NCBI GenBank assembly: GCA_963720775.1
Contig: CAVRGR010000001.1
Coordinates: 248,001-312,000, forward strand
Direction of reading: 5' to 3'
DNA: 64,000 nucleotides
DNA from: JAENVT01 sp963720775
GTDB taxonomy: Bacteria; Actinomycetota; Acidimicrobiia; Acidimicrobiales; Ilumatobacteraceae
Part shown: in pieces, positions 43,291-51,416 of the stretch
Position numbering within the stretch: position 1 is the first letter of the stretch
Layout: every line of letters starts with the position of its first letter
The notes under the pieces: generated by a model
What the model was told of the DNA's origin: nothing
What the model saw: the letters and a program-made list of their open reading frames with translations, nothing else
The model's database searches: none
Position numbers and translations under genes: made by a program

Positions 43291-43750
43291 TGCCCGCTCC
43301 GTAGAGATCGAGCAGCCGGATCAGCGTCATCTGCAGCCGGTCGACGACCACCTGGGCGAATCGTTTCATCACGCGATACCCAAATGCAGTATCGATGTCG
43401 CACTTGTCGCGAAGGCATGAAGCGTCGATCACGATCGCCTTCGTCGTCACGAGCGCTTCGACATCGAACGCCCAACGATTGGGCGGAAACAACCACGACC
43501 ACCCGAGCAGATCACCGGAGCCGATCGTCTCGATCAGCAAGGGCCCGGTCGGTGAGTGAAGTTCGAGCGCCACCCTTCCCTCGCGAAGGACGAAGAAGTG
43601 ATTGGCCGGCTCGTCTTCATGGGCGAGGAACGTGCCGGCCTCGAACACCTGATTGCGTGCACACCCAGCCATCAGGTCGATATCGGCGGGCTCGAGATCG
43701 AGCAGCACGGGTTGCGCGGCGAGGAGGTCGCGGATCGATGTGATGTTCAT
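43280..43750 (-). CDS. Cyclic nucleotide-binding domain protein in the hydrogenase operon
   Basis: A 156-residue protein with one CRP-like cyclic-nucleotide-binding domain: the beta-roll ends with FVLREGRVALELHS and GDLLGWSWLFPP. It stops shortly after the C-helix (RLLDLYGAGNAP), with no helix-turn-helix. It is placed between hydB and hydG with overlaps on both sides. It may be a regulatory subunit or assembly factor for the hydrogenase; the usual cAMP-phosphate Arg-Ser pair is not obvious. Confidence 0.88.
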   Translation of the reverse strand: MNITSIRDLLAAQPVLLDLEPADIDLMAGCARNQVFEAGTFLAHEDEPANHFFVLREGRVALELHSPTGPLLIETIGSGDLLGWSWLFPPNRWAFDVEALVTTKAIVIDASCLRDKCDIDTAFGYRVMKRFAQVVVDRLQMTLIRLLDLYGAGNAP

Positions 43751-44883
43751 TGTTCCTTCTCTCGCGCTATCGCGGCGACCTCTTCGGTCAGGTCGATGCC
43801 CGCCGGGCACCAGGAGATGCAACGGCCGCAGCCGACACAGCCCGACTCACCGAATTGGTCCCACCATGTCGACAGCTTGTGGGTCAGCCACTGCCGGTAC
43901 CGCGAGCGAGTGTCGCCACGAACGCTGCCGGAGCCGTGCAGCATCGAATGGCCGAGCGTGAAGCACGAGTCCCATCGCTGCACGCGCTCGGCCCTGTCGC
44001 CATCAAGGGAGTTGACGTCTTCAACCGCGGAGCAAAAACATGTCGGGCACACGAGCGTGCAGTTCGTACACGACAGGCAGCGCTCGGCGACGTCGTCCCA
44101 GCGCGGATGCTCGAGGTTGGCGATCAGCACATCGCGAGCGACCGTCGGTTCGAGGCGTCGTGTCATCTTCACGGCAGTCTCGGACAGGATGTGGTCCTTT
44201 GCAACGAAGTCGGCCTCGGTTGCAGGGCGCCACGAGACCACTGACTGGACTTCGGCGAGCACCTCCGCGCCGCGCTCGCTGCCGACCTCGACGAGCAACT
44301 CGTGCGCGTCCTGTGAGAGCAGCTCGGTGGCCGCGAGGTCGTGGCCAACGTCGACCGCTGGTCCGGTGCCCATAGATGTGCAGAAGCACGTGGCGGCCGG
44401 GCTGGCGCAGTTCACTCCGATGAAGAAGGCACGCTCGCGCGCCCGAACGTACGATGGGTCGGGATAGGGCCCATCGCGCAGCACCCGATCCTGCACCGCG
44501 ATGGCGGCAAGCTCGCATGCCTTCACGCCGACGAACGCGTACGCAGGAGGTTCAGTGACGTCGTCGTCGAACTGAAAGCTGTCATCGACGCGCACCGCGG
44601 ACCAAAGGGTCTTCGTCGGCGGCGACAGGTAGCGGCGTGGCGATTGGGGTCCGACCGCGTAAGCGAAGAGCGACCGATCGTCGTGCCGGTGCAGGCGGTA
44701 CGTAGCAGCCTCTTGCTCGTCGGTCCACCCGACGGGAAGGCTTCGTGAGTTGCGGAGCTCGTCGAGCACGATCGCCCCGTCACGCACCCGCGGTCCGATC
44801 ACGGTGTAGCCGCGACGTCCGAGTGCTGCGATCAGTTCGTCAACGCCGCGTTCGGCCGGGGCGAGGACGAGACCGTTGGCCAC
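43747..44883 (-). CDS. hydB: Hydrogenase 4Fe-4S (beta) subunit
   Basis: A 378-residue iron-sulfur subunit, first gene of the operon. Two ferredoxin-like Cys sets, CLSCTNCTLVCPTCFC and CVGCGRCISWCPAG, bind [4Fe-4S] clusters. FVGVKACELAAIAVQDRVL is typical of this sulfhydrogenase subunit. GTG start at 44883. The ATG of the next gene overlaps its stop (ATGA). A DosR-like operator candidate lies 36-47 bases upstream. Confidence 0.93.
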   Translation of the reverse strand: MANGLVLAPAERGVDELIAALGRRGYTVIGPRVRDGAIVLDELRNSRSLPVGWTDEQEAATYRLHRHDDRSLFAYAVGPQSPRRYLSPPTKTLWSAVRVDDSFQFDDDVTEPPAYAFVGVKACELAAIAVQDRVLRDGPYPDPSYVRARERAFFIGVNCASPAATCFCTSMGTGPAVDVGHDLAATELLSQDAHELLVEVGSERGAEVLAEVQSVVSWRPATEADFVAKDHILSETAVKMTRRLEPTVARDVLIANLEHPRWDDVAERCLSCTNCTLVCPTCFCSAVEDVNSLDGDRAERVQRWDSCFTLGHSMLHGSGSVRGDTRSRYRQWLTHKLSTWWDQFGESGCVGCGRCISWCPAGIDLTEEVAAIAREKEQ

Positions 44884-44918
44884 GGTTCAAGCTTTCCCTA
44901 TCCGATGCTGCCTGTCCA

Positions 44919-44930
44919 GGGACCTAGGGC
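44919..44930 (-). promoter_or_regulatory. DosR-like operator candidate upstream of hydB
   Basis: Read on the minus strand the core is GCCCTAGGTCCC, matching 9 of 12 positions of GACTWWAGTCCC, and it continues TGGA, as does the candidate at 21235. It lies in the short gap between the DinB-like gene and hydB, overlapping the end of the former. Weak alone; the resemblance to the other site is what makes it notable. Confidence 0.3.
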
Positions 44931-45532
44931 TCTCCGGTCGGGCGATGCGTTGAATCGCCGGTCGGCTTCCAGCGATCGAGCCACGGTGAGTCGGGCCAGT
45001 TCTCGGCCGCGGCCATGATCGGGTACATCGTGCCACCGTCGATGTGCTCGCGGACGATGTCCGTGTGGCCGGCATGACGAGCGAGCTCTTCGATCAGGTG
45101 GAGCAGCACCCATCGCACGGACCAGGCATCGACATCGTCGGGAAACCACGGCACACCCTTCGGGACAGGCACCGGTTGGCCAAGATCTTCGATCGCGGCG
45201 ATGATCTCGTCCGTCTCCGCTCCGCACCGCTCGCTGTCGTCGAGGATGTCCTGCAGCGTCTGATCGGCGGTCATCGTGAAGTCGTCGCGATACTTGTCGA
45301 CCTGCGGCGCATCGGATGAGCGTCGCTGCAGGATGATGTCCATCCAGTTGCGCTCCATCGCCGTCACGTGCTTGACCAGCCCGCCGACACTGAGGCTGCT
45401 CTTGGTCGGCACGGATCTTGCTTGATCGTCGGTCAGCCCAAAGGCCGTGAGCCGTACCGCACATCGCTGCTGTGATACGTAGGCGAGCAGGTTGGCGCGC
45501 TCTCCTTCGACGGCGGGGACATTGCCAGGCAT
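44924..45532 (-). CDS. DinB-family (DUF664) protein
   Basis: A 202-residue four-helix protein of the DinB/DUF664 group, metal-dependent enzymes often using mycothiol in actinobacteria. SVGGLVKHVTAMERNW gives the first conserved His. WSVRWVLLHLIEELARHAGH gives the later His pair (HLIEELARHAGHTD, a strong family mark). It precedes the hydrogenase operon on the same strand with ~40 bases between, but its role is probably independent (thiol-dependent detoxification is one possibility). Confidence 0.88.
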   Translation of the reverse strand: MPGNVPAVEGERANLLAYVSQQRCAVRLTAFGLTDDQARSVPTKSSLSVGGLVKHVTAMERNWMDIILQRRSSDAPQVDKYRDDFTMTADQTLQDILDDSERCGAETDEIIAAIEDLGQPVPVPKGVPWFPDDVDAWSVRWVLLHLIEELARHAGHTDIVREHIDGGTMYPIMAAAENWPDSPWLDRWKPTGDSTHRPTGEP

Positions 45533-45592
45533 TTCGGTCGACCTCCTTGCCGGCGACGTTCGCCAACGAGTCCATCATGCGCTCCAAACAGG

Positions 45593-47269
45593 TCAACGAA
45601 TGACCGGTTTGGGAATGACCGACCCGGCTCGGAGGGCCTCGGCCGTGGCGTGTCCCGTCTGTGCATTTCCACGAGGTCCGTATACCGACAGGTAGTGGGC
45701 GACGACCACGGTGGAGCCGAGGTAGCGACGTACCGGATCGAGAAAGCGGTCTTCGGCGTTCACCGTGGTGCGACGGTGTTGACGCAGATGCTCGCCCCAC
45801 GACTCGACGGTGAACGTCTCGATGAAGCGATGCGGTGAGGCAAGGTCGCGATACAGACCCCACCGAAACGCACCGGTTCGCCGTCGATGGTGCTCGACGA
45901 GACGCATCGCCTGGGTGAAGGCGTCGACGTCGTCGCCCGGGACTTCGTACATCACGGTGACAAGCACCGGACCGTCGGTGGGGTGAGGAACGATGGTGAC
46001 GGTTGGATCGTCGGTGGGCACCAGTCGAAGGTCGAGACCGTGCGCCGCTCCGAGTCGCCAATGCAACCCCGAGGCGATGCTGAGGACCATCGCCGAAGCT
46101 GCGACGAGGTGCGCTGCCGTGAGGTTCATGTTGGCCAAGACACCCCACGCCGCGCTGCCGAGAGCGACGGCGCCCGACAGCACGAGCATGTACAGACCCA
46201 TCCCTCGGGCGCGCACCCATTCCGGCAGGACGGCGAACGAGGCGACACCGGTGCTCGTCAACGCCGTCGCCCACGCCAGACCGCCGAGGAGCATGGCGAG
46301 CCCCGTGGCCCACGGGAGCCTGCTCGTTCCCTCCACGACGAGCGTGGCCGCAAGGGCCAAGGATGACTGATACACGAGCTGATCGTGGTTGAAACGGTGG
46401 TCCAAGCGCGGCCTGACGACGGCCGCCATGGCGGCTCCGACACCGAAGCATCCGAGCAGCAAACCGTAACCGCCGCTGCTCAATCCGAGACGGCCGCGAG
46501 CCACGATCGGCAACAACGCCTGGAGTGCCGCCGCAGGCAAACAGAACAGAGCGGTACGGGCCAACACGCCACGAAGGTTGGGGGAGTGTGCTGCGTAACG
46601 GAGACCGGCACGCATCGCCCCGCTGAACGTCTCTGCCGGCACCTGGGTCTCGGTCTTGGGACGGCGCCACCACACGAGGACGCCGACGATCGCGAGGAAC
46701 GACACGGCGTTGATCAAGAACACCCACCCAGGACCACCGATCGCCACGACGAGACCGCCGATGGCAGGACCGATGGCGCGTCCAACGTTGAACGTCAGCG
46801 AGCCGAGTGCGAATGCTTGACGGAACTCGTGTTGCGGAACGAGATCCGGCTGGATCGCCTGAAACGCGGGAAAGGTCAGTGCCGAGCCTGTACCCAAACC
46901 GAACGTGAGAGCGAGCAGGCTGGTGGGGGTGACCACGTCGGCAAACGACATCAGAGCGAGTGCGGTGGCGCACGCCATCATCCACACCTGACCCGCGATC
47001 AGCAAGCGGCGCCGATCGAAGATGTCGGCGAGCGCGCCCCCGGGAATGCCTACGAGCAGCACCGGCAGCATGCTCGCGGTGGGAACGAGCGCGATCAGGA
47101 ACGACGAAGCACCGAGGTCGCCCATGAGCCACGCGGACCCGACGCTCTGCATGAGCGTGCCGATGTTGGACGCCAGCTGGGCGATGAAGAGCGCTCGAAA
47201 CACGGTGTGACGAAGCGGCGCCCAGGGCGACTGCCGCGCTTCGGAAGTTGCGGCTTCGGCCTCGCTCAT
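45593..47269 (-). CDS. MFS transporter with C-terminal cytoplasmic domain
   Basis: A 558-residue protein from ATG 47269 (the 64 upstream in-frame codons overlap the divergent gene and are dropped). Residues ~1-410 form a 12-segment major facilitator of the MFS_3 (enterobactin-exporter-like) type, with the loop GGALADIFDRRRLLI. Residues ~430-530 form an alpha/beta domain (VLVTVMYEVPGDDVDAF, then FIETFTVESWGEHLRQH) that looks like the dimeric ABM-like barrel found on several such exporters. Substrate unknown. Confidence 0.88.
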   Translation of the reverse strand: MSEAEAATSEARQSPWAPLRHTVFRALFIAQLASNIGTLMQSVGSAWLMGDLGASSFLIALVPTASMLPVLLVGIPGGALADIFDRRRLLIAGQVWMMACATALALMSFADVVTPTSLLALTFGLGTGSALTFPAFQAIQPDLVPQHEFRQAFALGSLTFNVGRAIGPAIGGLVVAIGGPGWVFLINAVSFLAIVGVLVWWRRPKTETQVPAETFSGAMRAGLRYAAHSPNLRGVLARTALFCLPAAALQALLPIVARGRLGLSSGGYGLLLGCFGVGAAMAAVVRPRLDHRFNHDQLVYQSSLALAATLVVEGTSRLPWATGLAMLLGGLAWATALTSTGVASFAVLPEWVRARGMGLYMLVLSGAVALGSAAWGVLANMNLTAAHLVAASAMVLSIASGLHWRLGAAHGLDLRLVPTDDPTVTIVPHPTDGPVLVTVMYEVPGDDVDAFTQAMRLVEHHRRRTGAFRWGLYRDLASPHRFIETFTVESWGEHLRQHRRTTVNAEDRFLDPVRRYLGSTVVVAHYLSVYGPRGNAQTGHATAEALRAGSVIPKPVIR

Positions 47270-47297
47270 CGGCTGCAACCATACGCATCCAGCGCCT

Positions 47298-49118
47298 ATG
47301 GTGCGAGAGATGCGCGAAGGTTCACCACGCGGCAGGCCGAGGGTGGCTGGCGCCCTCGTAACGATCATGTTCGCTGCGCTCGCCCACACGACAACGCCGA
47401 TCACGGTTCGAGCCGCGCCGGCGCCGGTAGAGGCGCTACTGATCGGTGATTCGGTGCTCAACGGATTGGCGCAGGGCTACAGCACAGCCGGACGACAAGC
47501 GTTGGCGGCGCGCCACTCGTTCGTCCTCGACACCGCTGGCTGCCGGAGGCTCATCGCCGCCAGTTGTCGCATCCCGCCCGCGGCTGCGCCCACCAACGCC
47601 ATCACAGTGCTCCGCGCCAGGGCGGGTCAGTACGACCGTGCCCTGGTCGTTGCCGCCGGCTACAACGATGCATCGGACGGACCGTTCGGCATCGGTGCTG
47701 CGATCGACGCCATGATCGCCGAGGCCCGTCGGCAAGGCATTCACCACGTGATCTGGTTGACGTATCGCGAGGCCGGGAACGTCGGCCAATACCGCCGCAG
47801 CAACGCAGTTCTGCGCAGTCGTACCGATCCGGAGCTCGTGATCGCCGACTGGGCCACGCGGAGTGCGAGTCTGCCGGCCGGCTGGTTCTCGGGCGACGGC
47901 ATTCACCTCGGCGCGCAGGCGGCGGCGGCCATGGCCGATCTGATCGGTGACACGCTCGATCAGCTGGTTCCGAAGCGATGCATCTCCGAGACGTGGTCCG
48001 GGTCGCCGGCTCCCAGCGGATCTGCGGACGTCGGTGCGCCGGTGATCGGCGGACTGCAGCTCCTGTCGACTCCCACTCGTGTCGTCGATACTCGCGTCAT
48101 GGCGGACAAGCTGGGCGCCGGCCGGGTTCTCACCGTGCCCATCGCCGGAGCGAACGGCGTGCCGCCCAATGCCACAGCAGCGGTGGTCTCCGTCACCGCT
48201 GTCGAGCCGTGTGCCGACACCTTCCTCACCGTCTATCCGTGCGGGGGTGCTCCACCGGTCGCGTCGATGGTCAACGCCGTCGCGCTGTCGATCGTGGCCA
48301 ACTCCGCAGTCGTCCGCCTCGGAGCCGGGGCACTGTGCGTGTTCTCGCTACAAGCCACCGATGTCGTGATCGACGTCAGCGGTTGGATTGCAACCAGCGG
48401 TCTTCGTACGGTGCCCGGATCACCGACGCGGTTGGTCGACACACGGCCGGGCGAGCGAGAGGTGTTGCCGGTCGCGCAGCGTCCACTCGCTGCCGGGGGT
48501 TTGGTGACCGTCGACATCGGGTCGCTGCCAGGTGCGACCATCGCCGCGGCGGCAACCGTGAACGTCACTGCGGCGGCGCCACAGGGCAGCGGCTTCGTCA
48601 GCGTCGTGCCCGGTCCGTGTGCGAACGTGGTCGTCCCGCCGGCGACGTCGAACCTCAACGTCACCTCCGGACGCGACGTTGCTGCGGCGGCGACCGTGGC
48701 GCTCGGTGATGGAGAGCTGTGCGTGTACGCCAGCACCACCACCGACATCATCGTCGATCTCCAAGCCCTGCACGGCACGGCCGGAGGCGCGTCGGCGGCC
48801 GTCGATCCACTGCGCATCCTCGACACCCGCGACACGCAACGCATCGGGCCCGGCGAGTCGCTGGTCGTTGATCTCGGCACGGCTCGCGAGGCCGCGATCG
48901 TCAACCTCACTGCGGTCGATCCGTCGGGCAGCGGCTTCTTGACGCTGTATCCGTGCGGATCCGCGGTTCCGACCGCATCGAACGTGAACGTCACGGCGGG
49001 GGTGATCGTTGCCAATCGGGCCCTGGTGTCGACCGCCGGTACGAGCCGGTTCTGCCTGTTCAGTTCCGTGGAAACCGATGCGGTGATCGACCTCGAGGGC
49101 TACGTCTCGGACAACTAG
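47298..49118 (+). CDS. Secreted SGNH hydrolase with three C-terminal surface repeats
   Basis: About 606 residues. After a signal peptide, residues ~45-230 form an SGNH/GDSL-type hydrolase: LLIGDSVLNG (catalytic Ser), VAAGYND (Asn block) and GDGIHLGAQAA (Asp-x2-His). Then come three repeats of ~110 residues, each with DTR, a VTA strand, FLTVYPCG-like turn and a V-I-D-V/L segment, the same module as in the protein at 25282. The hydrolase may deacylate a surface polymer; the repeats probably bind or anchor. It is divergent from the MFS gene. Confidence 0.87.
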   Translation: MVREMREGSPRGRPRVAGALVTIMFAALAHTTTPITVRAAPAPVEALLIGDSVLNGLAQGYSTAGRQALAARHSFVLDTAGCRRLIAASCRIPPAAAPTNAITVLRARAGQYDRALVVAAGYNDASDGPFGIGAAIDAMIAEARRQGIHHVIWLTYREAGNVGQYRRSNAVLRSRTDPELVIADWATRSASLPAGWFSGDGIHLGAQAAAAMADLIGDTLDQLVPKRCISETWSGSPAPSGSADVGAPVIGGLQLLSTPTRVVDTRVMADKLGAGRVLTVPIAGANGVPPNATAAVVSVTAVEPCADTFLTVYPCGGAPPVASMVNAVALSIVANSAVVRLGAGALCVFSLQATDVVIDVSGWIATSGLRTVPGSPTRLVDTRPGEREVLPVAQRPLAAGGLVTVDIGSLPGATIAAAATVNVTAAAPQGSGFVSVVPGPCANVVVPPATSNLNVTSGRDVAAAATVALGDGELCVYASTTTDIIVDLQALHGTAGGASAAVDPLRILDTRDTQRIGPGESLVVDLGTAREAAIVNLTAVDPSGSGFLTLYPCGSAVPTASNVNVTAGVIVANRALVSTAGTSRFCLFSSVETDAVIDLEGYVSDN

Positions 49119-49209
49119 CGCGCCTGCTCAGGTGGAGTCTTTGGAGGTACCGGGGTGTGCGCCAAGAACTCCACAGGACCAACGAGCTCACGTCACGTCG
49201 ATGCCGAGC

Positions 49210-49812
49210 TCAGGACAGGACCAGTTCGACGTCTACGGGAGCCCCACCGCCTGGTCCGTTGATCGGCACGATGTCCATCGGGCAGGCCGACGCGATCACG
49301 ACGACGTCGACCTCGGCGCGGAACAGCACGCTGTCTCCCGCTGCCGACACCGTCGGCTCGAACGTGATGTTGCCTTCCGTGTCCCACGGGATGTTCATGA
49401 ACAGGTTCAACGGCGCCGGCACCGGAGTGGCGCGGGCGATCGACAACTCGGCCAGCGCCTCGGCAAAGTTGGTGCAACACGAGCGGTGATCCGGCGGTGC
49501 ACCGAGTTGGGCATACCGGAACGGATCACAGGCGGCGATCACCGTGTCGTGCACTCCAGGGCTGGTGTCTTCGACCATGGTCAGCATCGTTGCCCGCTCT
49601 TCGTCGAGCATCTCGTCGCCGGGCTTCGGGCGCAGGTTCCGCCAGCGGATGCGCGAGTGCTGCATCGACAAGGCGATCTCGGGTCGGTCGGCGCGTATCG
49701 CCCAGAAGTCGACGACCTGCGTGCCATGGGTGTTGACCACCCGCACTGTCTCCCCGGCCGACACGTGGACGGCGCGAGCCCTACCTCCCGGTACCACAAC
49801 GCTGTTCGTCAA
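49210..49812 (-). CDS. DUF1989 (urea carboxylase-associated-like) protein
   Basis: A 200-residue protein of the DUF1989 family. Hallmarks are VVNTHGTQVVDFWA near the N-terminus, HSRIRWRNLRPKPGD, CDPFRYAQLGAP and NLFMNIPWDTEG. The Cys/His in these strands likely bind a metal in a cupin-like fold. Relatives are linked to urea carboxylase and aminomethyltransferase-type genes. It is divergent from the Rieske oxygenase (38 bases apart), so they may be coregulated. Substrate not known. Confidence 0.85.
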   Translation of the reverse strand: MTNSVVVPGGRARAVHVSAGETVRVVNTHGTQVVDFWAIRADRPEIALSMQHSRIRWRNLRPKPGDEMLDEERATMLTMVEDTSPGVHDTVIAACDPFRYAQLGAPPDHRSCCTNFAEALAELSIARATPVPAPLNLFMNIPWDTEGNITFEPTVSAAGDSVLFRAEVDVVVIASACPMDIVPINGPGGGAPVDVELVLS

Positions 49813-49850
49813 CTCTCTTCCTTTCGATCGCGGGACGTGTCGACAACCTA

Positions 49851-50993
49851 GTGTTGATGGATGTGTTGATGGATCAGTCAGCGAGAGAGACCGACGGCCT
49901 GGTACCGAGCACCGTCACCCCGATGTTGCAGCCGTGGGAGGTCTACGACCGCGACCTGTTCGACCTGGAGATGGTGCGTGTGTTCGCCCGATCGTGGGTG
50001 TGGCTGGGCGACACGGAGGATCTGCAGAAGCCCGGCGACTTCATCACCGGCCAGATCGGTGCTCAGCCGGTGCTCGTCGTGCGAACAGCCGACGGGGAGA
50101 TTCGCGGCTTCCTCAACAACTGCCGGCATCGCGCGTCAGGGGTGTTGTTCGAGCCCGCCGGCAACTGCGGCTCGTCCATGACCTGTCCGTACCACAACTG
50201 GACGTACGACCTGAACGGCCGCCTGGTCGGCATCCCCGACCGCGTCCGCATGTACCCCGACGGCATCGACACCGCCGACTACGGGCTCGTTCCGATACGG
50301 ATCGAGGTGGCATGGGAGAAGCTGGTGTTCGGGTGTTTGTCGCATCGCGCTCCGTCGTTTCGCGAGTGGATCGCTCCGTTGGCTTCTCGCTACGACCGGT
50401 ACGGGTTCCAGGACTTCACCCGCTACTACCGCGAGCTCGACCAGGAGTACCCGATCAACTGGAAGGCCTTCGTCGAGAACTCGAACGACGACTACCACGT
50501 GCGCTTCGTGCATCGCCGGCTCAATGACCAACGTCGCTCCTTGGAGACGATCGTGCGGTTCGAGGGGCGCACGTGCAGCGGGTACAAGCCGCACGCCGAC
50601 TCATCGGATCCGTCGGGCGGGCGTGTCGATCTCGACGACGAGGCTCTCCGTGGGCACTACGCCGACTTCATCTATCCCAACCTCACGCCGCTGCCGTACG
50701 GCACCGTCCTGATCCTCGTTCGCGCCGACCCGATCGCACCCGATCGCACTCGGCTGTTCTCGCGGATCTACGGCCGCGCTCGAACCATCGACGAGCAGGA
50801 AGCCGATCTCACCAATCTGGAACTGACGAACCGGGAGGACACGACGATGGTTACGGAGCTGATGCGCAACCTGCGTTCGCCGTTCTTCCGCGTCGGCCCG
50901 CCCACCACGTGGGAGGGCCGCGCCTCGCACATCATGAAACTTGTTCGAGCCGACGTCGCCGCGCCACTGGCTGTCGACGAGTTCACGGCCTGA
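49851..50993 (+). CDS. Rieske non-haem iron oxygenase, alpha subunit
   Basis: Up to 380 residues; GTG 49851, ATG 49857 and ATG 49869 are all possible starts. The Rieske [2Fe-2S] ligands are in CRHRAS and CPYHNWTYD. The mononuclear iron site is ENSNDDYHVRFVH (Asp bridge, two His). These mark the large subunit of a ring-hydroxylating or N-demethylating oxygenase (choline/carnitine/stachydrine-type relatives also match). No reductase or beta-subunit gene is adjacent, so electron donors must come from elsewhere. Confidence 0.9.
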   Translation: MLMDVLMDQSARETDGLVPSTVTPMLQPWEVYDRDLFDLEMVRVFARSWVWLGDTEDLQKPGDFITGQIGAQPVLVVRTADGEIRGFLNNCRHRASGVLFEPAGNCGSSMTCPYHNWTYDLNGRLVGIPDRVRMYPDGIDTADYGLVPIRIEVAWEKLVFGCLSHRAPSFREWIAPLASRYDRYGFQDFTRYYRELDQEYPINWKAFVENSNDDYHVRFVHRRLNDQRRSLETIVRFEGRTCSGYKPHADSSDPSGGRVDLDDEALRGHYADFIYPNLTPLPYGTVLILVRADPIAPDRTRLFSRIYGRARTIDEQEADLTNLELTNREDTTMVTELMRNLRSPFFRVGPPTTWEGRASHIMKLVRADVAAPLAVDEFTA

Positions 50994-51009
50994 CGCATTC
51001 ACCTCGTCA

Positions 51010-51405
51010 TCACGACTTGGCACCCGGCTGGTAGGTTCCCTTGTCGCGCCACAAGCAGATCTCGGCACCCCAAGGATCACGGAACGCGGCGAACCGGGCG
51101 TTGAACTCCTCCCAAGAACGCTCCTCCCACAGCACCGTGGCGCCCATCTCGACGGCGCAGGTGAGGTAGGCGGGAGGATCGTCGACCATCACGTAGACCC
51201 TCGGCACCGGGCCCGTCATGGCAACCTCGCTGCGGTGGATGCCGAGGTTCGGTTTGACACCGGGGAGGATCTCGTGGAACTCGCCTGCCGGCCGCCGGTT
51301 GAAGGTCCAGCCGAACAAGGTCGAGTAGAAGTTCGACATCGCCTCCGGGTCGGGGCAGGGGAAGTCGACGAAGATCATGGGGTTAACTCGCTCGATCATG
51401 GGCAT
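51010..51405 (-). CDS. VOC (glyoxalase/bleomycin resistance-like) protein
   Basis: A 131-residue two-module VOC-fold protein: IFVDFPCPDPEAMSNFYSTLFGW is the first module's helix (key residues D-x2-A-x3-F-Y), and FRDPWGAEICLW closes the second. Metal ligands are partly visible (His, Glu). Could be a dioxygenase, isomerase or binding protein. It diverges from the debranching-enzyme gene with only 11 bases between start codons. Confidence 0.85.
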   Translation of the reverse strand: MPMIERVNPMIFVDFPCPDPEAMSNFYSTLFGWTFNRRPAGEFHEILPGVKPNLGIHRSEVAMTGPVPRVYVMVDDPPAYLTCAVEMGATVLWEERSWEEFNARFAAFRDPWGAEICLWRDKGTYQPGAKS

Positions 51406-51416
51406 AACGTAGACAG

